Positions 44,111 through 54,780 are shown, counted from the first letter of the stretch. The stretch: DNA of 64,000 nt from Gonatopus flavifemur (GCA_018340375.1 JAFFJZ010000016.1:6951372-7015371); one strand, 5' to 3'. Numbers and translations are program-made. Notes: generated by a model not told the origin, from the sequence alone.

Positions 44111-44396
44111 TACAGGGTGGACCATTTTAAATGATATAGTCAAATATCTCGGAAACTAGTGGGAATGGGGAAAAATGTTTCAATTAAAAGATTCAGGGTT
44201 CCAAGGGTGAAGTATGATGCTGGCCTTGAAAAATCCTTCAGAGGTCATTTTGAAGGTGATTTCAGGATCAAGATGGTCTTTTTAAATTGGACACCCATTT
44301 TTTTTTCATGTCATGTGGAAGCTGATTTCAAACCCTTCACGGAACACTGGTCATGGACTCCCTTCCGCCTGTTGGGGTGTGAGTTATGGACCATCG
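44111..44396. repeat. Left inverted repeat of Mar-3
   Basis: Pairs with 46366-46639. The matching includes tgatatagtcaaatatctcg near the tip and ttatggaccatcg at the inner edge. Confidence 0.9.
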
Positions 44397-45013
44397 AAGT
44401 TATTGGTGACCACGCATGCGGTCTGGGGCCACCGAGGAGGTGATTGCGTGGATGGGCATGATGATCCCAGCAGGGAGACGAAGATTAGTGATAGCCACCC
44501 CCATCCCTTCGGTGAATTATCTGGAAGCTCGAAGGATGTTTGTGTCTGTTCGAATGCGCATCTCAATCAACGTTATGTGGTATTGTCAATACTTTGAATG
44601 ATTCAAGGAACCCTTCAACAATTCCTGAGGGTCGATACTCATTCAGCCCTGATTTAATCGAATGGATTACCTCAAGGGATTCCAAATGCAATAGCGAACC
44701 GTAATCAACCAAACACATAACTGCCTTTCATGATAATCTGGGACTCGGTGTTCCCGTTTTTTTCATTTTTACATTTTTTCTCCAATGGAATTAACTGTAA
44801 TCTCTATTGGAACCAGTTGAACACTTCGAAGAATTCATACACAAACAGGAACATCGAATCTTGGTTCTTTATGGTTGATTATTATGTGGATGTTCACGAA
44901 AATACATGATCTTTCAAACACTGGTCCTGAATTCGGGCCATCACGATCGTTATTTTTCCTTGTGTATTCAATCACCTAAATCCGTTAATTCATTCTATTA
45001 TTCAATCGAAGAA

Positions 45014-46142
45014 ATGGACTATCAACCCTCTGAAATAGTTGATATGTTGCTTGTGCTAGGCGAATGTCAGACTAATAACAACGAAGCCGCAAAAGTTCAC
45101 CCGGATCGGTATCCCAACCGCCGCTTCGTGAATCCCACGACTATCGACTCGAATTGAGGGCTCGGCGAGGAGTATTAATGCGTGATAGAAGACATCAACA
45201 GCACGATGAGAATGATATCCGTGCACTCACCATATTGGGAATAATTCACTTGGACCCTCATATTAGGAGCAGATCATCGACACAAGTGACTGGTATACCC
45301 CAGACAACTATTTTGAGATCCCTGAAGTATGTCAAGTATCGACCATACCACATTACGTTAACCCAAGCTCTCACCTTGAACGACATGAGACTTCGGATTA
45401 GATTCTGCGAATGGGCACAGGCAAGGCTAGTTGACGATCCTCAGTTCTTCGACTATGTAATGTTCTGTGATGAGGCGTGTTTCCGGATGGGGGCCAAATC
45501 AACGGAATCAGTGTTTGAAAAGAGAGAGTGTGACGTACCTCTCTTTTCAACCCACTTTCCGTTGATTTGGTTTTTCGTTAATTTGGCCCCCATCCGTGTT
45601 TTCAGAGCACTGGGCATTTAAATAGACACAATTCCCATTACTGGTCAGATGTAAATCCACATTGGTACCGAACAATCGACAACCAACATCGCTGGATCGT
45701 GAATATGTGGTGCGGGATTGTCGATGTTTATTCAGTCGGTCTACATTTTTTCAATGGCACTTTGGAAGATCCCATGTTCCTAGAATTTCTGACAGATCAT
45801 TGACCAGGCTTGCTTGAAGATGTGGATCTGCAAACAAGACAGAGGATGTGGATCCAACTGGATGGGGTGCCACCCCACTACGCATTGATTGTGAGAGAAT
45901 ACCTTGACCACCTAATCCCGGACAGGTGAATCGGGTGAGGTGGGCCAGTTGCGTGGCCTTCACGTTCGACCGACTTGACATCTCCCGACTTTTTCTTGTG
46001 AAGATTCCTGAAAGATGGAGTGTACAAAGCCCAACCAACAACGAGGGAAGATATGTTAGATCGTAACCGCACTGTTTGTGCGAACATACATTGCAAATTT
46101 TCGGCGGAGACTGGGATTGTGTATCCAAGTAGAGGGAAATAA
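45014..46142 (+). pseudogene. Mar-3 transposase, multiply broken
   Basis: The start is the ATG at 45014 (MDYQPSEIVDML). A frameshift lies near 45155 after the RYPNRRF helix-turn-helix block. The first Asp is in MFCDEACF (about 45468), directly before the MITE insertion (45485-45595). After it the frame resumes with GHLNRHNSHYWSD. The second Asp is in IQLDGVPPHY (about 45862) and the third in LTSPDFFL (about 45985), 41 residues apart. In-frame TGA codons occur near 45801, 45926, 45935 and 46000. It is dead by several independent lesions. Confidence 0.9.
45485..45595. mobile_element. hAT-type MITE, copy B, inside Mar-3 transposase
   Basis: 111 bp, ends ggatgggggccaaatcaacg and the complementary ggcccccatcc. 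The 8-bp target duplication is gtgtttcc (45477-45484) and gtgttttc (45596-45603). It is the same family as 21656-21793 and splits the Mar-3 reading frame just after the first catalytic Asp. Confidence 0.9.
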
Positions 46143-46166
46143 TTTCGAACAATTCTTGTAACACCA

Positions 46167-46305
46167 TCAAGCACCCCTCACGTGAGAGGCAAGGGGACTC
46201 ACAACAATCAAGCGCCTCACATGTGAAAGGCGAGGGAACTCACAATAATCAAGCATCCCACATCTGAGAAACGAGGGGACTCACAATAATCAAGCATCCC
46301 GGTGG
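46167..46305. repeat. Three-copy 43-46-bp tandem repeat in Mar-3
   Basis: Three diverged units each read roughly atcaagc, then a cctcacgtgagagg-like imperfect palindrome, then aggggactcacaa. The palindromic core suggests a protein-binding site, by inference only. Confidence 0.8.
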
Positions 46306-46365
46306 GGACTACCACGTCGAGTTTGTTGTTCCTGGGTAACGCTAAGAGTGGTTCATTAATAAATT

Positions 46366-46639
46366 CGATGGTCCATAATTCGCACTCCAGCAGGCGGGAG
46401 GAGGTCTATGACCAGTGTTTCGTAAAGGGTTTGAAACCAGCTTCCACATGCCATGGTAAAAAAATGGGGGTCTGATTCAAAAAATCCATCTTGACCCCTA
46501 AATGACCTCTGACGGATTTTTCAAGGTCGGCATCATACTTCCCCCCTGGAACCCTAAACTTTTTATTTGTAACATTTTTCTCCATCTCCACTAGTTTTCG
46601 AGATATTTGACTATATCATTTGAAATCGTCCACCCTGTA
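46366..46639. repeat. Right inverted repeat of Mar-3
   Basis: Complement of the left arm with scattered mismatches and small indels. Confidence 0.9.
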
Positions 46640-46739
46640 TATGTCACCGATTCTCACCGTTCCTTGGTTCTATTTCAAGTTCGAACATCGACACGTACTT
46701 TGCTGAGTAAGGAACAAAGAAACATTCAAAAGTTGATCT

Positions 46740-47069
46740 TCCGTTCACACACACCGCAATCCAAGTCTTCCATCCATCTCATTTTTCCTCATTCGGAGCG
46801 ATATCTTCAAGGATTCCACGAAAATGTGTTGGATAAATTCCCTCAGTTCTCAGTGTAGAACCATAACATGAAATAAGGAATGGGAAGTCCTATATGAAAC
46901 AATGAAGTCGACCTCATTTTGACCGATTACAGCGCCATCTACACTGGGATTGTTGTCACTATTTTGTTGTCCCCTCTCGCTGCAACGAGTTTCATACGGG
47001 GTACTTTTGCCCTAGGATCCATGTTCCTCGAGATATTCGCCCGAACAGATTAAAATGGACTACTCTGTA
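46740..47069. mobile_element. Degraded terminal repeat of another DD41D element
   Basis: The sequence parallels the right arm of Mar-1: a cctcatttt segment, cagcgccatctac at 46930, gttgtcccctctc, then an end that reads tactctgta before TA (47070-47071). Its own transposase and opposite arm were not found. Confidence 0.55.
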
Positions 47070-47071
47070 TA

Positions 47072-47484
47072 TGGCGGAACATTTCATCGTTTGGTTGACA
47101 AAAACAGTATACTGAAAACGAGGGACTCTTAGTGCATTCGAAGGAATTTATCGTTTTGGCTCTTTGTCCCAGACGATGTGGGTGATGCGTTTTGTGCCCT
47201 GATTGAAGCTCATTCCCATTCTTGAAGTGGAAGGGGTTGGCGCAATTTATCGGCTGAATATACTGGTGAAGAGAGGTGGAGTCAATCTTGAAGCCAGTTT
47301 GAATACAGCGAATTTCGCAGCGAAGTCGGATGAATGGAAGAAAATACTTATTCGGTCATTTCAATTGATATTCAGTTGTCTCTACTTCACGGCGAGGCTT
47401 GCCGTCTTCAAACTCGCCACGAGGTGGTTCCACTATTGTTTTTTGAATATGTTTCCCTACTAATTGAATCGAATTTATTCGACG
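47072..47484. other. No gene assigned
   Basis: An 86-residue plus ORF (47203-47463) has no recognisable domain. Confidence 0.35.
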
Positions 47485-47859
47485 TCAACGTGTAATCGAG
47501 GTGCAGGGCAAAATAACTCGCTCAGCGCTCGTGAAGCCGTAGAAGTATTGTCCAAACCATTGACTGTGCTCAGTTTTTCTCACAACTTCATCACCTTGCA
47601 CACGCACCCTCCCGGGACAACACATAGGATCATAGTCAATGCACTTCCACACTGTTCTCCCTTTGTATACTTTTTCTTCCCGATACACAAATTCCTGGTA
47701 ACACAACAAAGGTTTCCCCTCCGTACTGGTAAGATACTCCAAAACCATGACAGATACGAACGCTTCATTTCCCGACACTACTTGACGATAAACTGATGGA
47801 ATTCGAAATAATTGTATACGGGCAGGTACTAAGCGACACACACACACACACTCAGACAC
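47485..47859 (-). pseudogene. FLYWCH-type zinc-finger fragment
   Basis: The minus ORF has, from about residue 41, the layout of a FLYWCH finger: YLTSTEGKPLLCYQEFVYR, then a W-K-C block (TVWKCIDYD), CCPGRV and TEH near residues 90-106. The final His of the H-x-H pair reads Gln (EHSQ). FLYWCH domains occur in Mutator-like transposases and in some insect transcription factors. The rest of the ORF does not decide between them. Sequence before residue 40 is low-complexity and probably not coding. Confidence 0.5.
47833..47851. repeat. (ac)n microsatellite
   Basis: About eight CA units at the 5' side of the FLYWCH ORF. Confidence 0.9.
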
Positions 47860-48940
47860 TATATCAATGGTGACATATACTCGTGTGTGTCAATGAACAC
47901 ACGTAAGACATTTAACATTCAAATCTACTCTTCGAACATCGAAACAAACATATGAGGAGACTTCAATTCAGAAACACAACAAACGCATAGACACACCACC
48001 CACACAGACAAAAAGAGCTCTTTTAGATATCTAAAAGATGTCTTTGGAAACGGCAAGAGCTCTTAGCAAGACCTTCCCAAAAGATCTCTCTTCGCGAGCG
48101 AAAGTAGTAGCGTTCGCGAGCACGACTATCCCAGAGACATAAAAAAACAGCAATATTTCGTATATCCTTGCTGCATTCCACATAACAGGCCCATTACTCT
48201 TAAATCAGAACAAACTTTCCAACCGTGTTCTCCATATTTTACGTTTTCCAACAATTTGACCATTGTTTCATACGATTCTTCAGCGTTCACAGCATGTGCG
48301 ATGGGTATCGACGGTTTTCCGTTCCTGTTATGTAAGAGGACTGCTCTCAAACTTATTTTACTGCTGTCAACGAATAACCGCCACTCTTCTGCATCGTTAG
48401 GTTGTTCAAGTTCCTTGAACAAACCAGGAATATTTTCGCACAAGCATATTGGCTCTCTCATAGTATAATACTTTGATTAAGCCCTATCACGGTCTCTGTA
48501 GTATATTACTCTAACATTCGCAGCTGAAGAGTCGTACTGTTTCATTCGAGGTGCATGTAATCCTGCTGCTCCGTTTGAAAGCTCCAAATCCCTCACCCAA
48601 TCATCTAATCCAGCCTGAGTTGAAAGATGGTGCTCTTCTGTAGCATTGGAATCGTTATCATCATCTGCTTCCAGACCAGCCAGTAAATCGTCACATTTTT
48701 CGGGGTTACATGAATTGGGCCACTCAGGAATTGGAAGTGTTCTTGAGTGAGGTAGTGGAAATGTCACAGGTTGTACATTTGCATGAGCCCATCGCATACT
48801 TTCTCCGAACCCCGTGTAGGTGCTTGAACGAAAAAAAGGAGTCGGGAACGTGACAGAATGGTTTCCTCCACATCATTGGTACACCGAATGGTGAGGTAGA
48901 AAATTTTGTGTATTTTTAACAAACGCGCAAGTCCCAAATG

Positions 48941-49341
48941 GTCCATTCAAAATTCGTGCTTAATATTGACACAACCTTGGGAAAAATTCCGGACAAACCG
49001 ATTAGAAAAATTCATTTCAAATGGTTATTTCGATTGGAAGCGTATGAGAAAAACATTTGATCAATCGTGATCAATGGCATATTTATTTCCAGTGTAAAAT
49101 TACAATTCTCACGAATTCATCTGTTTATGGTCATGGAGTTTTCTGAACCTAACCAAATATCGTGATTCATCTACTCAATTGTGAATTCACGATGCAAATA
49201 TCCGATTCGTGGCAATTGAGAGTTTTTTCTTGTACAGGGAAAGCATTTGAGAAATCAACACAAGAGTGTTAAGTTTACAATAAAAACTTGACAGTTTGAT
49301 ACTCTTTTGTGTTGATTTCGAACACAAATTTTGAGTGGACC
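48941..49341. mobile_element. MITE inside the zinc-protein pseudogene
   Basis: ggtccattcaaaattcgtg (48941-48959) is the complement of cacaaattttgagtggacc (49323-49341) with two mismatches. It contains a smaller hairpin (49251-49319). No target duplication was clear. Confidence 0.55.
49251..49319. repeat. Hairpin
   Basis: gaaatcaacacaagagt pairs with the complement actcttttgtgttgatttc with one extra base. Confidence 0.7.
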
Positions 49342-49809
49342 TTTATTCACACAAAATTTTGAACTGTGTATGGATTTGACATTTACTGATCACCCAATAC
49401 ATACTCTGTTGAACCGGAAGCCCATCCTACAAGATTCATATGACATGAAAGGCATACGATACTTGGTGTCCATCCTTCATTGAGATTATCAGGCATTATT
49501 CGGAAGTATTGAAGATAATGTTCTTGAAGAGAGTTGGTTAATTGACGATGATTCCTCTTCGCCACATAATTACCACACATATAGCAAAAATTATCTGGAT
49601 GGTTTGTGGACTCAAAACTTCGTTTCCTTTTATTCATTGTGTGTCGGATGAATCGAAAGAAGGGCTCTGATTTAATCAAAAGGCAGAATATCGAATCAAC
49701 CAATTCCATAACACCTGATAAGAGACGTATGTGGAATGTCAGAGGAACAAAGGATGCAAAAAAAAACAGAAGACAAGCGATGAGCTGGAATTATTTCTAA
49801 TCACGGCCG

Positions 49810-49844
49810 CACAGTGGGGCCAAATGCCAAAAAGCTGGACAAAA
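49810..49844 (+). repeat. Left terminal inverted repeat of Transib, RSS-like
   Basis: Reads cacagtggggccaaatgcc and onward. The first seven bases equal the consensus V(D)J signal heptamer. After a 22-bp spacer comes acaaaatta, an A-rich run in the position where a 23-spacer signal has its nonamer. The nonamer comparison is inference. Confidence 0.92.
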
Positions 49845-49894
49845 TTATAAGGGGCTCTTAAATTCGCTTGCGACTTCGTACTCGGGAAGTTTAT

Positions 49895-50810
49895 GGGGTC
49901 ACTGATTACGAATCCGTTGTCAGAATTTCAAAATTCAAAATGGCGGATCCAATATGGCGGACGAAAATTGAAAGAAACCATCGGATTTTCTTCAAACTTG
50001 GTGATCAGGGGTTTTTGGGGTCGCTGATTACGAATCTGCTGTTTGAGTTCCAAAATTCAAAATGGCGAATCCAATATGGCGGACCAAAATTTTAAAAATC
50101 ATCGGATTCTCCTCAAATTGGGTACCCAACGGTTTTTGGGGTCGCTGATTACGGATCCGTTGTTCTCATTTCGAAATTCGAAATGGCGGATACGATATGG
50201 TGGACGAAAATTGGAAGAAATCATCGGATTTTTTTCAAATTTGGTGATCAGGGGTTTTCGAGGTCGCTGATTACGAATCCGCTGTCTGAGTTCCCAAATT
50301 CAGAATGGCGAATCCAATATGGCGGACGAAAATTGAAAAAATTATCGGATTCTTTTCAAATTGGGTACCCAGGGATTTTTGGGGTCGCTGATTACAAATC
50401 CGTTGTCTGCATTTCGAAATTCAAAATGGCGGATCCAATATGGTGGAATAAAATCGAGAAGATCATCGGATTTTCTTCAAACTCGGCATCCAGGAGTTTT
50501 TGGGGTCACCAATTACGAATCCGTTGTCAAAATTTTGAAATTCAGAATGGCGGATCCAATATGGTGGACAAAAATTAAGAAAATCATCGCATTTTCTTCA
50601 AACTCGGTACTCAGGGGTTTCTGTGGTCGCTGATTACGAATCCACGGTCTGAAATCCAAAATTCAAAAGAACGGACCCAATATAGCGGACGAAAATCCTA
50701 AAAATCATCGGATTTCCTTCAAACTCGGTACCCAGGGGTTTTCGGGATCGCTGATCACGAATCCGTTGTCAGAATTCCGAAATTCAGGATCGCGGATGCC
50801 AAAAATCAAA
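49895..50810 (+). repeat. Subterminal array of eight 121-bp repeats (left)
   Basis: The marker ggggtcgctgattacg, or a close variant, starts at 49895, 50017, 50138, 50260, 50381, 50502, about 50623 and about 50743, a period of 121-122 bp. Each unit also contains aaatggcggatccaatatgg or a variant. Units near 50017 and 50260 share gtgatcagggg while those near 50138 and 50381 share gggtaccca, an alternating two-unit pattern. Short ORFs across it are by-products of the repeat. Confidence 0.93.
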
Positions 50811-51275
50811 ACTTCATTCATAACTTAATATTAAACAAGAACTAAACGGCCCATTTTGTTGTTCCTATTATGATCAATATAATTATTATTTCCAACATTG
50901 AATCATCATTAATATAATTATCGAATGATATTAACACACCAAATATGTTAAATCGAAAGATATATACATTCACAATATATACAATAACATAAAAAACTGA
51001 AATCGTAATGGTTTTTACTTTTGCCACACTTTTGTTACTCAGATCAGTCTTCTTCTTTACTCTCAGAGGAAGATAATGGGAAAGTTACGTTGTCTTTATC
51101 GAGTATATCCGGAGTTTTGATCAGGCTTAACACGTCTCTAGGGAGAAACTTTAGTTTTTTCTTGGGGAACTGTCTTTTACTCGATAACATTGGATCAGAA
51201 CTGAAAAGGAACCATTTAAAAATGTCTTCATTCGTTTTTTCTCTACTGCATTCCCTGGAGTGATGCTCTCGGTAC

Positions 51276-51751
51276 CTTTGGAAATGAATGTTGTTAAGAT
51301 ATTTGAATATAATTATGTATTCATCGACACCGTTAAAGCTTTCGATCTCAACATGACAAGCAACATCAAGGAAAAACAAAAAGCAGCTGCACTTTGGGGT
51401 CATCAGTATAAAGTTTTGAATAAATCCTCTAATTCATAAGTTTACTTGATTCTCAAAATTGTTTTCTAGTCTATGAATTTATGTTTCCAGAGGATGAACA
51501 ATGTGGCTTATTAATAAACAAAAGTATATGAATATTCATAATTCCCCGAATCCCTTACCAGGACAAAACAATCTTCGCGAACATATATTCTCGTGGTTAC
51601 CATAAATATATAGTTTGCCTAGTAGTCAAAAACGTATTATGCAATGTATCAAACTGATTGCAGTACTTGAGAAGTCAAATTTTTCCCTGCAAAGTGTCGA
51701 GTCCACTGTGACAAATATAGACTATTATTAAGTGATATACATCATTTTCAC
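51276..51751 (-). other. Intron in the Transib transposase gene
   Basis: The donor is AAAAG/gtgaaaatg and the acceptor is catttccaaag/GTACC. Splicing joins the codon series AAA AG-G TAC CGA, so the NKDFKR block runs directly into YREHHSR, a continuation expected from the family. Reading through the intron meets a stop at once (TGA at 51750-51748). Confidence 0.85.
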
Positions 51752-53554
51752 CTTTTAAAATCTTTGTTACGAGCCTCTTGTGCTTCCTCAGTCAATTGGC
51801 CTATAGGTAGAAGAGCAGATGCAATGATTTCAGGTCCGTGGATCAAAAACTTGTGCATCGTAGGTGACATTGGGTACCACGGATATTTTGTCGCGTAGTA
51901 GCGTGCCGTGTCTAAAGCGTAACTCCGAAACTTTTCAACGTCTATTTCATGGCCACTTGAAACGGTAGCTAATACTACATGAAGTCGTTGTATTAGGTTG
52001 ACATCCACCCCTGTGATTTCGGCAGAAACTCCGGGTTGTGCGAAAAATCGCCTAGCGGTATTCCCATCATTTGAGTTCCCAAACCCTGGCTTAGGAACAT
52101 CGACAATGAGGCCACATTTTTCTTTAAAACTTTTCTGTACAACCTTTTTTCGTTCTTCCACCAAAGCTTTATCTTGTTTTCGTGCTTGCCACTTCTGAAT
52201 AGGTAGCTTATAAGACAAATGCAGGAGGCCCTCCAAAAATCGTATCCAGCCGCGTAGACAAGACAAACCAAACTGGAGGTTTTCGGTTTTGACCGGCCTG
52301 GATACTATATCATCAATTTTGTTGAATTCCTTAGATGTGGCACCACATATATAGCACTTCTGGGTATAGGTTGTCTCAGTTATGGCATTGCATACCTTCC
52401 CGTCCACCATAGAAAAAATCATCTCATGTTTCACTGAAACATGTTTTTCATCAGTTCTGAAAGAAGTAGCCCTCAGATTTTCTATTTCATTATCAACCCG
52501 TAGCTTCTCTGCAACCGAAACTTCAGTTGATTCTTTCACAAACTCTATTTTGATTGGCCTACAAAATCTGGTTGATGATGGCCTTGGATTCTGCCAAATT
52601 ATTTTTGAATTGCAGTGTAGGCGGAGAGGCACAAGTGAAGTAATGAACACAGCGGAATCACTAGCTTCCGAACTTTGATATGCTTGTTTGTATGAGGAGT
52701 GGCCAGAGCTCCCATCAAACCCCCATTTGGAAATAAGTACCAGGTTTTGTAACTCTTCATCAGATAAAGTTGACAAAACCGAATTCTGTAGCTTTAAAAT
52801 ACGTGTAGCTGTGTGATCAAGAAGTGCTTGTAGTTGCACAACAGCGCAGGTTTCTGTTATTTGAATAAATTCCTTGTCAGGGAAACACATGCGTTTGGCC
52901 AGTTGAATTTTTTTATAAGGTGGAAATTTCTGCGGATCAGCTTCACGCAATAAGCAGTACTGATGTTTTGAGAGCTCGGCATCTACTAGGAGAGCTAGAG
53001 CATCTTCATCATTCAACATCTTTGGCTCATTTCGCTTGAAAGTTTGATAACCTTCCATATACATCTTGGCAAGCTCAGGATCAGAAGATGTAACATCCTT
53101 TACAATTTTTGCGGCTTCGATCTGTCCAGACGCTCTCAAACACATTTGTGTGGCGTAAGACAGCTCTGAGATAGGAGTATTTACTCTGATATTCTCCGTT
53201 TTCCTACGTTTCGTTCTTTCTGAACATTCGTTGAATTCAACAAGAGGTCTTCCCACTTGCGTGTGAACAGTTACAGAATGGGGATTCCTGAAAGTACAAA
53301 ACACTACCTCTTGTTTTAACCATTCTTCATTATTTTTAAGAAATCGTTCTTCGGTCCTTTGAGAAGATTCCCATCTCTTTTTAAATACACATTCAAAAGT
53401 AGATAAAAGGTAGTTTTGTTATCCGGACAACACGTTATCTCGATGATTTTTCCTTGAAGGAAAGTGAACTTTTCATCCAACGTAGGTAGAGGGCTGCTCC
53501 TTAAAATATTGTACATCTCTCTCCGAGTCATAGATATTGAATCATCTTTGAAAT

Positions 53555-53719
53555 CTACAAACGTTGTAGAGTTCGATAAAATTCGCTACAGAAACCCCAT
53601 GTGTTTCTAAAAATTTTCCTAATTTTCTTCGGTTGGATTCAACCCTCTTAAGCTAATTTTTTTGCAGTCAACTGTTCAAATTAAACTACTAAGAAAATAT
53701 AGGTTGTTGAAACACTCAC
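53555..53719 (-). other. Possible first intron of the Transib gene
   Basis: A strong donor (AG/GTGAGTG at 53719) follows a 19-nt coding start, and a tttgtag acceptor ends at 53555. The joined frame continues into the second exon without a stop. Support is from splice-site quality and frame only. Confidence 0.5.
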
Positions 53720-53738
53720 CTATGGCAGCGGAATCCAT

Positions 53739-54379
53739 CTCATTTGGAATTGTATGTTAACATTGAATGATTTTAAAAAACGAAAAATATTCACCAAGCT
53801 CCAAACTTGCACGCGGAAAAAAGTTTACGGTAACGATTACTAGCAAGAGTAAGAATTCGGTGACAGCTGTTGCACAATTGTGATAAGCACTATTTGAAAT
53901 CAGACCGATTACAACCAACTATTTACGTTGCCATGGAAACGATAGGTTAACATAAGAACAATCACCAAATCGCGAGTCATGATTCAGTTCACGAAAAGAG
54001 AAGAGATATCAATACTTGAATAACATTTATAAACATTTAGGAAAATGACGGTTACTTTAGGGAAAAAGAGCATCGCTAAAGAATGTTAGCAGTGAAGTTA
54101 CCAAAAATTCGTAGTAATAATACTAAATGTTGGTAGTTTTATTGTCATTTCCCATAGTGAATTCATCAACTCATAGTAAATTCACTACGAATATTCTCCA
54201 GCAATACTGTTTTTCTCTCAATGGTCCATCATCTTCCTGAATATCAATGATTTCTGGCTTTTGTGTACCCCAAGCCCGCGATGAGAAGAAAAACGAATGG
54301 TAATCAATCTCATACAGTTTTCCTTGTGCAGCGAATGTACACTGGAAATAAAACACATACTAACGTTGAGATAAAATTC
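53739..54379. other. Transib 5' non-coding region
   Basis: AT-rich with no supported ORF. It would contain the promoter, but no TATA box or initiator can be assigned with confidence. Confidence 0.4.
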
Positions 54380-54780
54380 AAAGCGAATCTACTGAATTTT
54401 GAGTTTTGTGTCCACCATATTAGATACGCTATCTTTGATTCTTGGAATTTGACAACTGATTCGTAATCAATGACCCCACAAAACCCTGGATACCGAGTTT
54501 GAAGGAAATCTGATGATTTTTTCAATTTTTTTCTGCCAAACTGGATCCGCCATTCTGAATTCCGGAATTCAGACACCGGATTCGGAATCAGCGACCTTAA
54601 AAACCTCAGGGTACCGAGTTTGAAGGCAATCCGATGATTTTTTCAATTTTCATCCGCCATATTGGATCCGCCATTTTGAATTTTGAAATTCAAACAACGG
54701 ATTCATAATCAGCGACCCCACAAACTTCTGCATATCAAGTTTCAGACGGATCTAAGGACTCCTCATCACTCCGTCTAATT
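54380..54780 (-). repeat. Subterminal 121-bp repeats (right), inverted
   Basis: About three units with the markers reversed: gattcgtaatcaatgacc at about 54458, the equivalent at about 54578 (ttcggaatcagcgacc) and at about 54700 (ttcataatcagcgacc), period about 121 bp. They are the complement of the left array, so the arrays extend the inverted-repeat character of the element. Confidence 0.88.

Larger units (their letters stand above)
44111..46639 (+). mobile_element. DD41D mariner-type transposon (Mar-3)
   Basis: The termini are tacagggtggaccattt and the complement of tacagggtggacgattt, with TA on each side (44109-44110, 46640-46641). Inverted arms are 44111-44396 and 46366-46639. A transposase pseudogene lies on the plus strand and is interrupted by hAT-type MITE copy B. 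A three-copy tandem repeat (46167-46305) lies between the gene and the right arm. Confidence 0.92.
48040..49637 (-). pseudogene. Multi-copy zinc-binding protein family of unknown function, broken
   Basis: The N-terminal part (ATG at 49637) has a Cys-rich module: NHPDNFCYMCGNY, then IVCLSCHMNL. After a gap, 48797-48477 carries PLPHSRTLPIPEWP and LDDWVRDLELS. After a stop at 48477, 48461-48126 carries REPICLCENIPGLF, EWRLFVDSSKISLRAVLLHN and GYTKYCCF. A one-base shift near 48145 then restores an LWDSRARERYY-like continuation to about 48040. From memory, this protein type occurs in very many copies in arthropod and cnidarian genomes and is probably transposon-derived. I know of no assigned function. 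The middle is interrupted by a MITE (48941-49341). Confidence 0.7.
51044..53738 (-). pseudogene. Transib transposase gene with introns, one frameshift
   Basis: The model has a short first exon (53738-53720, ATG, donor AG/GTGAGT), a 165-bp intron, a second exon starting at 53554, a large open region from 53304 (518 residues to the next donor), a 476-bp GT-AG intron (51751-51276) and a last exon (51275-51044). Motifs in the 518-residue part are FDGSSGHSSYK (Asp 197, like the first catalytic Asp of RAG1), a CYIC zinc pair (317-320), PGFGNSNDGNTARRFF (406-421), HKFLIHGPEII (484-494) and EEAQEARNKDFKR (506-518), where Glu 510 aligns with the catalytic Glu of RAG1. The last exon continues with YREHHSRE. 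The second catalytic Asp is not evident by eye. A one-base shift between about 53395 and 53440 separates the N-terminus from the main frame. Everything else is open, so this is a recent or nearly intact copy. Confidence 0.82.

Noticed and set aside
46167..46305. CRISPR-like array
   Set aside because: Three diverged units with no constant-length spacers, inside a eukaryotic transposon.
49868..50633. Several ORFs of 75-131 residues with similar sequence
   Set aside because: They are translations of the 121-bp repeat array and change frame with each unit.
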